A program made the translations under genes and the position numbers. Below, one piece after another: positions 15,766-23,826 of a stretch of 64,000 nt of DNA; the stretch's first letter is position 1, and every line of letters begins with the position of its first letter. Under the pieces are notes generated by a model, which saw only the letters and a program-made list of their open reading frames with translations, ran no database searches and had not been told where the DNA came from. The DNA comes from Pseudomonas sp. G.S.17. GTDB taxonomy: Bacteria; Pseudomonadota; Gammaproteobacteria; Pseudomonadales; Pseudomonadaceae. Location: positions 2,663,501 to 2,727,500 of the forward strand of contig NZ_CP151076.1 in the NCBI RefSeq assembly GCF_038096165.1. Reading direction: 5' to 3'.

Positions 15766-16833
15766 TCACACGGTAATCCCGACCTTCTTCCACGCCGCCT
15801 TGACCGCTTTTTTCGCGGCAGCACCGTAGCGTTTGTTGCCAGCGACTTGCACCGTGATCCGCGCGCAATCGTCAAACTGGCTTGAGCTGTGCAATTGCAG
15901 CATGGTTTCGTACCAGATCCTGCCTGCCACTTCCCACGCATTACCCCCCAGCGCCTTGGCCGTCAAGACAAAGGCCCGATTGGGAATCCCCGAGTTGATG
16001 TGCACGCCGCCGTTATCCTTTGGCCCGGTATACAGCCCGGCCATGGTGGCTGGCTGCGGATCATCGCCCAGTTCCGGATCGTTGGCATAGGCGGTGCCGG
16101 GTTTTTCCATGTCGCGAATGCCACGACGGGTGGGCGCAGGCGCCAGTAACTCCTTGCCGACCACCCAGCTCGCATCTTCAACGGCGGTGCCTTCTTTCCA
16201 TTGCCGGATCAGCATGCCGAACACATCGGCGAAATGCTCGTTCAGCGCGCCTGATTGCCCCTGATACGTCAGGTTGCTGGTGAACGATTGCACGCCGTGG
16301 GTCAACTCGTGGCCGATGACTTCGAGGCTGCCGGTGAAACGTTTGAAAACGATGCCGTCGCCGTCGCCATAGGCCATTTGCTGGCCATTCCAGAAGGCGT
16401 TATTCATCGGCACGAACTCGCCCTGGAAATCCACCTCCGCAACGTGTGCGGTGGAAACCAGTGTCATGCCGTTGCCGTCCAGGGAATTGCGCTGAAACAG
16501 CTGCTCATAGAAATCGTAGACGTCGCCAGAGCCATCGTAGGCTTCGTCAACCGCGGCATCGCCGGTGGCCTTCTGGTTTTCGGCGCGGGCCAGGGTGCCG
16601 GGCAGGGAATTGGTGCCCTTGGCGTCATAGATCAGCCGGTTTTTCGTGCCATCGGGGGATTTTTGCGCAAGCAGGGTCGGCATCGCCTGCGCTGACATGC
16701 GGAACGCGACGAACGCTGCGCCGCTGGCCAGATTGGTGATCGCCAGCGCTCTGACGCGCTCGTGCGGTGACTGAGCCATGTGTTCCAGGATGTATGGCGG
16801 AATGAAGCAATGGATGGAATGTCGAGTGCACAT
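15766..16833 (-). CDS. Protealysin-like M4 metalloprotease
   Basis: 355 residues from the ATG at 16833, with AGGGG 7 bases upstream. The short PPYILEHMA-type propeptide is that of the protealysin group, not the long thermolysin FTP/PepSY propeptide, and no Sec signal is visible. Catalytic residues: H175-E-L-T-H179, the third zinc ligand Glu199 in NEHFADVFG, and His278 in VHINSGIPN. All are present, so an active enzyme is predicted. It is co-transcribed with the emfourin gene downstream. Export route and target are unknown. Confidence 0.93.
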   Translation of the reverse strand: MCTRHSIHCFIPPYILEHMAQSPHERVRALAITNLASGAAFVAFRMSAQAMPTLLAQKSPDGTKNRLIYDAKGTNSLPGTLARAENQKATGDAAVDEAYDGSGDVYDFYEQLFQRNSLDGNGMTLVSTAHVAEVDFQGEFVPMNNAFWNGQQMAYGDGDGIVFKRFTGSLEVIGHELTHGVQSFTSNLTYQGQSGALNEHFADVFGMLIRQWKEGTAVEDASWVVGKELLAPAPTRRGIRDMEKPGTAYANDPELGDDPQPATMAGLYTGPKDNGGVHINSGIPNRAFVLTAKALGGNAWEVAGRIWYETMLQLHSSSQFDDCARITVQVAGNKRYGAAAKKAVKAAWKKVGITV

Positions 16834-16981
16834 GCGCAAACCCCTGCCCGGATTGGATAAACCAGTTTGGCAACGTCAGGTCTGCTGATGTTCCGACCGT
16901 TGGCCGGTTCGGCGAGGATATAAACAACCAACAGGTGTTTTACATGTCAAAAAAGTTCACTCCATTAAAAGAGCTATTTAA

Positions 16982-17221
16982 ATGGATATGCCTCACAAGA
17001 CGTTTTCCAACGTTTATCGTGGGCAGGTGATCGAAGTTCTGGTTGTTTGCCCTTTGGGCGTCAAGGAAGTCGCTGAATTCATCATTCACGTCACGGTCAC
17101 GATGGCGTGTCAGACACCGATGCCGACCGTGATCTGTCGGCTGGGCTACGAGTCCGTCGATGAGGCGCGCCATGCGGGTGTCGTCGTCGGACAGAATCTT
17201 ATTGATACACTCATCTGTTGA
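16982..17221 (+). CDS. Small hypothetical protein
   Basis: 79 residues beginning MDMPHKTFSNVYRGQVIEVLV. A weak AAAGAG lies 8 bases before the ATG. No domain is recognised; the composition is plausible for a compact beta-rich protein. The opposite strand also carries a long open frame here, so coding is not certain. It lies alone in the 474-base gap between the protease and the lipoprotein gene; apart from it, that gap shows nothing else. Confidence 0.5.
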   Translation: MDMPHKTFSNVYRGQVIEVLVVCPLGVKEVAEFIIHVTVTMACQTPMPTVICRLGYESVDEARHAGVVVGQNLIDTLIC

Positions 17222-17307
17222 CTGCACGGCCATTCTGGCCTTTTGACGCCTCGCTGCCGGTGACGGGGTGATAAACTCCCGCCACTTCAGACGAGGAGCA
17301 AGCAGAC

Positions 17308-17661
17308 GTGCGCAAGATGGCAATAATGATCGCAGCTCTGGCCCTGAGCGGCTGTGATGTCGGCAAAACCCCGCCACCGCCACCCAAGGTTCAGGCGGCT
17401 CAGGCCGAGCAAACCGCCCCAGGCACTTCGGTGCAATGGAACATCCAGATGAACACCAGGGAGGCCGTGAGCGATACCAGCGCCTGGCTGCTCGAGCGCA
17501 GCTACGCGCCGTTTCTGGCGACCATCGACGGTAAGCAGCAAATGCTGCTCGGCCCTTTCAAAACCGAGCAGGAAGCGCAGGAACAGCTGGCTCTGTTGCA
17601 AGCCAAAATCACCAAGGCTCACCGGTTTGCTGATCCGGTGGTGATCAAGCGCCTCCAGTGA
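17308..17661 (+). CDS. Small lipoprotein with SPOR-like C-terminus
   Basis: 117 residues from a GTG with GAGGAG 9 bases upstream. The lipobox LALSGC puts the lipidated Cys at 16. A proline-rich linker (PPPPPK) follows, then a segment of about 75 residues with the W-x-L-x-R/Y ... GPF...EA...L pattern of SPOR domains, which bind denuded peptidoglycan. This suggests an envelope or division-related role, inferred from fold only. Confidence 0.75.
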   Translation: MRKMAIMIAALALSGCDVGKTPPPPPKVQAAQAEQTAPGTSVQWNIQMNTREAVSDTSAWLLERSYAPFLATIDGKQQMLLGPFKTEQEAQEQLALLQAKITKAHRFADPVVIKRLQ

Positions 17662-17771
17662 TCGGTTCCCGCCCGATCTGCGACAAATGAACCGCGACAC
17701 TCAACCGCTGCTGTGCCACCCTCGGTTTACGCGCTCGAATCAATCGACGCGTGAATCCGGGAAACGCTTTT

Positions 17772-18269
17772 ATGGACGAAATTCAACGGTTGGGCGAGTT
17801 GCTGAGCGCCAATCAACGCAATGAAGAACAAAAGCATCAGCAGTTCCATACCGGCCTTGCGCAATGGGAGGCCAGTATCGTCGCGCTGTACCAGCAGATC
17901 GAAGCGTGGCTGAAACCTTTGATCGACAGCGGCCAGATCAGCGTGGAATACGAGCCACATCTGGCGCAAAGCAAAGGTTATCCCGACGAAAACTCCCCGT
18001 TCCGTACGCAACGCATGACACTGACCATCGCTGGACGCCAGGTTGCATTCATTCCGGATGCCATGGGAGCCAAAGGTCTGGTGTCGGTGGCTGCTACAGG
18101 TTTGAGCGTGCATGCCCAGGAAGTGGTGACACTGAGTTGTCAGGACCCGGCGCAGGGTACTCAGTGGCTTGAGAAAAAGCGGATCGGCGTGAAGGAGTCG
18201 GATGCCCAGCCGTTTACTGCGGATTACTTCGCCAAGCAATTGCAGGCGTTGGTACCGCTGCACACCTGA
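17772..18269 (+). CDS. Conserved hypothetical cytoplasmic protein
   Basis: 165 residues from the ATG at 17772, with GGGAAA 7 bases before it; a GTG at 17751 is an alternative. The N-terminus is helical (DEIQRLGELLSANQRNEEQKHQQF) and could form a coiled coil. No known domain, signal or membrane segment is seen. Confidence 0.7.
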   Translation: MDEIQRLGELLSANQRNEEQKHQQFHTGLAQWEASIVALYQQIEAWLKPLIDSGQISVEYEPHLAQSKGYPDENSPFRTQRMTLTIAGRQVAFIPDAMGAKGLVSVAATGLSVHAQEVVTLSCQDPAQGTQWLEKKRIGVKESDAQPFTADYFAKQLQALVPLHT

Positions 18270-18280
18270 TCGATTGTTGC

Positions 18281-18354
18281 AGGAGCCAACGTGTTGGCGA
18301 GGCGGTGATCCTTTGTTACCAGGAACATCGCCTCGCGAATGAATTCGCTCCTAC
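18281..18354. repeat. REP-type inverted repeat
   Basis: GGAGCCAACGTGTTGGCGAGGCG on the left and CGCCTCGCGAATGAATTCGCTCC on the right form two sub-hairpins enclosing a short loop. It is a different REP subtype from the CTTGCTCGCGAA elements. Confidence 0.7.
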
Positions 18355-18403
18355 GGATTTGCGCAGATTCAGTGTTCGCCAACGCGGATCGAACACCGGT
18401 CAA

Positions 18404-18724
18404 TCAGTCGCGACGACCCAGCAACAGACCCACCACCAGGCCGAAACCTGCGGAGATCGCGACCGTCTGCCATGGATGGCCACCGATGTAGGTCTCGGTC
18501 GCTTCAACCACCGGCTTGGTGCGTTCACGCACGTTGGACACCGAGTCCAGTGCTTGCTTGAGCTTCAGGCTCAGCTGCGCGCGCAGGGTTTCTGCGTCTT
18601 CACCAACCAGCGCTGCGCTGTCCTTGAGCAATTTGTCGGATTCTTCGATCAGCGCCTGAAGTTCGCTGAAGGCCTGATCCTTGATTTGCTCTGCAGTGTT
18701 TTGGGCAGCAGTTTTACGAGCCAT
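18404..18724 (-). CDS. DUF883 / ElaB-YqjD-like membrane protein
   Basis: 106 residues with AAGGAA 6 bases before the ATG. A long amphipathic helix (about 8-80) precedes the conserved GGHPWQT motif and a C-terminal membrane helix ending GLLLGRRD. E. coli relatives are tail-anchored inner-membrane proteins that bind ribosomes in stationary phase. A similar role here is family-based inference. Confidence 0.88.
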   Translation of the reverse strand: MARKTAAQNTAEQIKDQAFSELQALIEESDKLLKDSAALVGEDAETLRAQLSLKLKQALDSVSNVRERTKPVVEATETYIGGHPWQTVAISAGFGLVVGLLLGRRD

Positions 18725-18889
18725 GATGATTTCCTTCCAATTGATGACAACAGTGAGCAATGGAGTCTTAAGCCTACGGAAAAGTTGCAGCGGTTTGTAT
18801 GACGCATCGCAATTCGCTCGTCGAATTTGCCCAGAACTTATCCGTGACGGGTGTAAGATGCAGCCGGTTTTTAGTCACAGGTGACCGTT

Positions 18890-19144
18890 ATGAGTTTCAA
18901 TCTGGCCAACCGGCCTTTGCCTGAGCGCGCTGCACTCGAAGATGAAAAATCCCGTCTGTTCGATTTGTGGCAAAGCAACCTGGGCAAGGCCAAAGGCGAC
19001 GCCGCTCGTCTGTTCGGTGAACGCTCCAAGCGCAAGGGCAAATGGTCTGAGTGGGTGCGTTCGGAGCTGGACACCATGAGCCCGCCGGAATACGCCAACA
19101 TGGTTCGCAGTGAAGTGAATCGCCTGGTAGCTACCAGCAAATAA
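18890..19144 (+). CDS. Conserved small hypothetical protein
   Basis: 84 residues beginning MSFNLANRPLPERAALEDE. The ATG at 18890 follows AGGTGACCGTT; a GTG at 18881 lies inside that site and is less likely. The protein is charged and helical with a basic middle (GERSKRKGKW). No known domain was recognised. It is divergent from the DUF883 gene. Confidence 0.75.
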   Translation: MSFNLANRPLPERAALEDEKSRLFDLWQSNLGKAKGDAARLFGERSKRKGKWSEWVRSELDTMSPPEYANMVRSEVNRLVATSK

Positions 19145-19171
19145 GTCCGAATTTCTGCGTCGCCTTACGGA

Positions 19172-19651
19172 TTACCAGCTGCCGTCATCTGCATGCGGCA
19201 GGTTGAGTGTGCCGCTGTCACTGAAGCGCATGGTGCCAAACACGCCGCCAGCCAGTTTGCCCCGCAGCGTATACGGCAGGTTATCCAGGCTCTGGGTTTG
19301 CGTCAGGCCCACCGCCTGGCGCAATGCGGCGAAGGCGGAAACGCTGACTGGAACCACCAGCACGGCCTCGGAGAAACGCCCGATAGTGCCTTGCTGATCG
19401 CTGACTCCTGACGCCAGCAGCTTGCCGTTGACGTCCAGATCGAGCGCGACGCCGTTGTACTCGATAGCCGTTTCGTTGGGGTTCTGCAGGCGCAGCTTGA
19501 CCGCCATGCGCACTTCAAGGCCTTGACCAGGCAAAGGCTCGATACCCACCACGTTGATATTGAGCGGGTCGCGGTTGGGAAACAGTGCGCAGGCCGAGAC
19601 ACCCAGCAGTAAAAGACTGACCAGCAAGGTACGAAAGGGGCGTAAGGGCAT
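19172..19651 (-). CDS. LEA type 2 (WHy-domain) lipoprotein
   Basis: 159 residues. The signal peptide ends in a lipobox-like GVSAC, followed by a WHy/LEA-2 domain (about 30-150) with its NPNETAIEYNGVALDLDVNGK signature. LEA-2 domains occur in desiccation- and stress-related proteins. In pseudomonads the family is a periplasm-facing lipoprotein of unknown role. Confidence 0.85.
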   Translation of the reverse strand: MPLRPFRTLLVSLLLLGVSACALFPNRDPLNINVVGIEPLPGQGLEVRMAVKLRLQNPNETAIEYNGVALDLDVNGKLLASGVSDQQGTIGRFSEAVLVVPVSVSAFAALRQAVGLTQTQSLDNLPYTLRGKLAGGVFGTMRFSDSGTLNLPHADDGSW

Positions 19652-19781
19652 GGGGATGGCTCCAAGGGTGACAAAAACAAGCGACGTTGCGTTATCCCGT
19701 CAGACCGCAATTGCCCATAGAGATTCGTTTTCCTCGGGCATGGGCAGTATGCTGCGCAGATCGTAGCCTGGCGATCCCTGG

Positions 19782-20870
19782 ATGGATAACCTCAAAACTG
19801 CTCATGCATCCGCGCCTGTCGTGATTGAAAAAGACACCATTGCCATTGAGTTGGTGCGCGAGGCATTGCTGGAATGCAGCCTGAGCGCCCAGGCTCGGTC
19901 GCGCTTGCTGGACAGGGTCGGTATTGCCGCGGATCTGTTGGCCAGCTCAGGTTCACGAGTCCCGGCCGCAGCCTATGCAGCGTTATGGCGAGCACTGGCG
20001 CAGGCCTGTGACGATGAGTTTTTCGGCATGGACGCCAGACGTCTGCGCCAGGGCAGCCTGGAATTCCTGTGTCGCTCGTCCATGGCCCAGCCCACCGTCG
20101 CCGTCGGGCTTGAGTCGGGCTTGAGTTTCCTGTCCTTGATGCTGGAGCGGTTCGGCGCCCGTTTGATCCGCCAGCACAGCGTGGCAGAAATCGTCCTTGA
20201 TGAAGGCGACACCGCGCAGGGCAGGGCATTCAGCTACTTCACCTACTGGATGATCGTGCACGGTGTGGCCTGCTGGCTGAGTGGGCGGCGTATTCCTATC
20301 CTAGCCATCGAATTGCGCTGTGCGGCGCCGGCCTTCATCGACGACTACAAGGTAATGTTCGGTGAGAACCTGCGTTTCGAGCGGCCTTGTTCGCGAATGA
20401 TCTTTGCCGCCGATTGCCTGGACTTGCCGATCAAGCGCTCGGCCACCGAGCTGCAGCGGTTCCTCGCCGGGGCGCCGGCCAACATTCTGGTCAAATATCG
20501 CGACCCGCAAAGCCTGGCTATCCGGATTCGCCATGAGCTGCACGAGCTGCCCGCCGAGCAATGGCCGGACACTGACGCGCTGGCGAGAAACCTGAGCATG
20601 TCCGCCTCGACCCTGCGTCGTCGTCTTGCTGACGAAGGCCACAGCTATCAAGGTCTCAAGGACAGCGTACGCAAAGAACTGGCCATTCACTGGCTGGCCG
20701 AAGAGGCGTTGAGCTTTGCCTCCATCGCCGCGCGCCTGGGGTTTGCCGACACCAGCTCGTTCTACAAGGCCTTCCGCAAATGGACCGGGTCCAATCCTGG
20801 TCACTACCGCAGCGTGATGCTCGGCTCTGAAGCCCAGATCGGCATTGACCAAACCAGTCATCCAGACTGA
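19782..20870 (+). CDS. AraC-family regulator with AraC_binding-type (OruR-like) N-domain
   Basis: 362 residues. The N-terminal part (about 30-215) resembles the Arabinose_bd domain of ArgR/OruR-like activators. The C-terminal double helix-turn-helix (about 250-350) has LARNLSMSASTLRRRLADEGHS and IAARLGFADTSSFYKAFRKWTG, the two AraC recognition regions. The start has no good ribosome-binding site. It lies 81 bases upstream of the SDR/thiolase genes in the same direction and probably controls them. Confidence 0.85.
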   Translation: MDNLKTAHASAPVVIEKDTIAIELVREALLECSLSAQARSRLLDRVGIAADLLASSGSRVPAAAYAALWRALAQACDDEFFGMDARRLRQGSLEFLCRSSMAQPTVAVGLESGLSFLSLMLERFGARLIRQHSVAEIVLDEGDTAQGRAFSYFTYWMIVHGVACWLSGRRIPILAIELRCAAPAFIDDYKVMFGENLRFERPCSRMIFAADCLDLPIKRSATELQRFLAGAPANILVKYRDPQSLAIRIRHELHELPAEQWPDTDALARNLSMSASTLRRRLADEGHSYQGLKDSVRKELAIHWLAEEALSFASIAARLGFADTSSFYKAFRKWTGSNPGHYRSVMLGSEAQIGIDQTSHPD

Positions 20871-20951
20871 ACGCTTTGACCATTGCCTGCGCCCGCTGAC
20901 AGCGCGACTATCTCGCTTATTCCAAGAATAAAATCGAAATAGCGAGGTTGC

Positions 20952-21719
20952 ATGGACATTCAAGACAAGGCATTCATCGTCAGCGGCGGCGCATCCGGGC
21001 TGGGCGCGGCAACCGCGCAGATGCTGATCGAGGCGGGCGCGCGGGTGATGTTGGTGGACCTCAATGCCGAGGCGCTGGCTGCGCAACGTGACAAACTCGG
21101 TGCGCGCGCCCACGCGGTGGTGACTGATGTCAGTCGGGAAGATTCGGCCCAGGCAGCCGTGGCTGCGGCGGTGGCGGCGTTCGGTGAAGTGCACGGGCTG
21201 GTCAACTGCGCCGGAATTGTCGGTGCGCAAAAAATCCTCGGCAAGGAAGGCGTGCATGACCTGGAGAGCTTCCGGCGGGTCATCGACGTCAATCTGATCG
21301 GCAGCTTCAATCTGCTGCGCCTGGCTTCGGCGGTCATTGCCGAAAGCGCGGCGAACGAGGGCGGTGAGCGCGGCGTGATCATCAATACTGCATCGGTGGC
21401 GGCCTATGACGGCCAGATCGGTCAGGCAGCCTACGCGGCGTCCAAGGGCGCAATCGTCAGCATGACCCTGCCAGCTGCCCGAGAACTGGCGCGCTTCGGC
21501 ATTCGGGTCATGACCATTGCCCCCGGCATTTTCGAAACGCCGATGATGGCCGGCATGACCGCGCAAGTGCGCGATTCCCTCGCTGCGGGCGTGCCATTCC
21601 CGCCACGGCTGGGCAAACCGGCCGAATACGCGGCGCTGGTGCGGCACATCATCGAAAACCCCATGCTCAACGGCGAGGTTATCCGTCTGGATGGCGCGCT
21701 GCGCATGGCCGCCAAATGA
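20952..21719 (+). CDS. SDR 3-hydroxyacyl-CoA dehydrogenase (HSD17B10-like)
   Basis: 255 residues. The Rossmann motif GGASGLG (12-18), NCAG (85-88), Asn114, Ser148 and the catalytic Y161AASK165 are all present. The sequence style ([24 protein letters not shown]) is that of type II 3-hydroxyacyl-CoA dehydrogenases, which act on 2-methyl-3-hydroxybutyryl-CoA in isoleucine breakdown and on short acyl-CoAs. First of a tight set with thiolase (24-base gap) and enoyl-CoA hydratase. Confidence 0.88.
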   Translation: MDIQDKAFIVSGGASGLGAATAQMLIEAGARVMLVDLNAEALAAQRDKLGARAHAVVTDVSREDSAQAAVAAAVAAFGEVHGLVNCAGIVGAQKILGKEGVHDLESFRRVIDVNLIGSFNLLRLASAVIAESAANEGGERGVIINTASVAAYDGQIGQAAYAASKGAIVSMTLPAARELARFGIRVMTIAPGIFETPMMAGMTAQVRDSLAAGVPFPPRLGKPAEYAALVRHIIENPMLNGEVIRLDGALRMAAK

Positions 21720-21743
21720 TCAATCAGACTCAGGAGTTTGATC

Positions 21744-22949
21744 ATGTCTATTGATAATCCCGCAACTCGTGATGATCCGGTGGTGATCGTCAGCGCGGTC
21801 CGCACGCCCATGGGCGGCTTTCAGGGTGATCTGAAAAGCATGACGGCTCCGCAACTGGGTGCTGTGGCCATTCGTGCGGCCGTCGAACGCGCCGGACTGG
21901 CCTCGGCCGATGTCCAGCAGGTGCTGTTCGGTTGTGTGCTGTCGGCCGGGATCGGTCAGGCACCTGCGCGACAAGCCGCGTTGGGCGCCGGCCTGCCGAC
22001 TTCGACCTTGTGCACCACCTTGAACAAAATGTGCGGCTCCGGCATGCAGGCCGCGATTCTCGGCCATGACATGCTGTTGGCCGGCAGCGCCGAGGTCATC
22101 GTTGCCGGCGGCATGGAAAGCATGTCCAACGCGCCGTATTTGCTGGATCGCGCCCGCAGCGGTTATCGCATGGGTCATGGCCAGGTGCTTGATCACATGT
22201 TTTACGACGGGCTGGAAGATGCCTATGAGCGCGGTCGGCTGATGGGCACTTTTGCCGAAGACTGCGCCGAGGCGAACGGCATCAGCCGTGAAGCCCAGGA
22301 CTCCTTTGCTATCGCCTCATTGACTCGCGCTCAGGCGGCTGCCGAGAACGGCTATTTCAACGCGGAAATCGTCCCGCTGCAGGTGACGGCAGGCAAGGAA
22401 CAACGGCAAATCACCCAGGACGAACAGCCGCCCAAAGCCCGTCCGGACAAGATTCCAACGCTTAAACCAGCGTTTCGCCCAGGCGGCAGCGTAACGGCCG
22501 CCAACTCCAGTTCGATCTCCGACGGCGCAGCGGCATTGCTGTTGATGCGCCGCTCCGAGGCGCAACGTCGCGGCTTGCAGCCGTTGGCCGTGATCCATGG
22601 CCACGCGGCGTTTGCCGACGAGCCGGGGCTGTTCACCACCGCGCCGATCGGCGCCATCAAGGCATTGCTCAGCCGTACCGGATGGTCGTTGGGCGACGTC
22701 GACCTTTTCGAGATCAACGAAGCCTTTTCGGTGGTCACGCTGGTTGCCATGAGCCAGCTGGAGTTGCCGCATGAAAAGGTCAATGTGCACGGCGGCGCTT
22801 GTGCGCTGGGCCACCCCATCGGCGCGTCTGGCGCTCGCATTCTGGTCACCCTGATCAACGCCCTCAAACAAAAGGGCTTGAAGCGCGGCGTGGCGGCAAT
22901 TTGCATCGGTGGCGGCGAGGCAACGGCAATGGCGATTGAGGTCCTATAA
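21744..22949 (+). CDS. Acetyl-CoA C-acyltransferase (thiolase II family)
   Basis: 401 residues from the ATG at 21744, with GGAG 7 bases upstream. The acylated nucleophile Cys97 is in NKMCGSGMQ, the NEAF motif at 325-328, His357 in GHPIGASG and Cys387 in CIGGGE. The complete catalytic set is present. It cleaves 3-ketoacyl-CoA (or 2-methylacetoacetyl-CoA) with CoA. Its neighbours suggest the last step of a short- or branched-chain acyl-CoA route. Confidence 0.92.
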   Translation: MSIDNPATRDDPVVIVSAVRTPMGGFQGDLKSMTAPQLGAVAIRAAVERAGLASADVQQVLFGCVLSAGIGQAPARQAALGAGLPTSTLCTTLNKMCGSGMQAAILGHDMLLAGSAEVIVAGGMESMSNAPYLLDRARSGYRMGHGQVLDHMFYDGLEDAYERGRLMGTFAEDCAEANGISREAQDSFAIASLTRAQAAAENGYFNAEIVPLQVTAGKEQRQITQDEQPPKARPDKIPTLKPAFRPGGSVTAANSSSISDGAAALLLMRRSEAQRRGLQPLAVIHGHAAFADEPGLFTTAPIGAIKALLSRTGWSLGDVDLFEINEAFSVVTLVAMSQLELPHEKVNVHGGACALGHPIGASGARILVTLINALKQKGLKRGVAAICIGGGEATAMAIEVL

Positions 22950-23033
22950 ATTCATTTAAATCATTGACTTGCGTGATATATCTCAAGTTATTTATGTGAT
23001 TAGTTTGATTTTAATAAAAGAGGATATAAATCA

Positions 23034-23807
23034 ATGGCCTATGAAACGATTCTAATCGAGATTCAAGGACAGGTCGGTTTGATTACCTTGAACCGGCCCA
23101 GCGCGCTGAACGCCCTCAATGCGCAGCTGATCAATGAATTGAACCACGCGCTGGATGCGCTCGACAGTGACCGCAACATTGGCTGCATCGTGCTGACTGG
23201 CTCCGCCAAAGCGTTTGCCGCAGGCGCAGACATCAAGGAAATGGCTGATCTGGTCTATCCGCAAATCTACCTCGACGATTTGTTCGCCCAAAGCGACCGG
23301 GTCGCGAACCGGCGCACGCCGATGATTGCCGCAGTGGCGGGCTTTGCCTTGGGTGGGGGTTGTGAGCTGGCGTTGATGTGCGACTTCATTCTGGCCGCAG
23401 ATAACGCGCGTTTCGGTCAGCCGGAAATCAAACTGGGCGTATTGCCAGGCATGGGCGGCACCCAGCGCCTGACCCGTGCGATCGGCAAGGCCAAAGCCAT
23501 GGAAATGTGTCTGACCGGACGCCTGATCGATGCCGAGGAGGCCGAGCGAGCCGGGCTTGTGGCGCGCATCGTGCCTGCCGAGCAGTTATTGGACGAGGCT
23601 CTCAAAGTGGCGAGGTCAATCGCCGAAAAATCCTTGCCGATAGCGATGATGGTCAAGGAAAGCGTCAATCGGGCCTTCGAAGTGAGCCTCGCCGAAGGCA
23701 TCCGTTTCGAGCGTCGGGTGTTCCACGCGGCATTCGCGACCGAAGATCAAAAGGAAGGCATGGCGGCCTTTATCGAGAAACGTGAGCCCCATTTCAACGG
23801 ACGCTAG
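23034..23807 (+). CDS. Enoyl-CoA hydratase
   Basis: 257 residues, the standard crotonase length. The oxyanion-hole segments AGADIKEM and [12 protein letters not shown], and catalytic Glu111 and Glu131, are in place. AGAGGA lies 9 bases before the ATG. It is separated from the thiolase gene by 84 AT-rich bases containing TTGACT, so it may have its own promoter. Known relatives of this cluster also include an acyl-CoA dehydrogenase, which is absent here. Confidence 0.92.
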   Translation: MAYETILIEIQGQVGLITLNRPSALNALNAQLINELNHALDALDSDRNIGCIVLTGSAKAFAAGADIKEMADLVYPQIYLDDLFAQSDRVANRRTPMIAAVAGFALGGGCELALMCDFILAADNARFGQPEIKLGVLPGMGGTQRLTRAIGKAKAMEMCLTGRLIDAEEAERAGLVARIVPAEQLLDEALKVARSIAEKSLPIAMMVKESVNRAFEVSLAEGIRFERRVFHAAFATEDQKEGMAAFIEKREPHFNGR

Positions 23808-23826
23808 CGCCGCAGATGAGGGTTCG

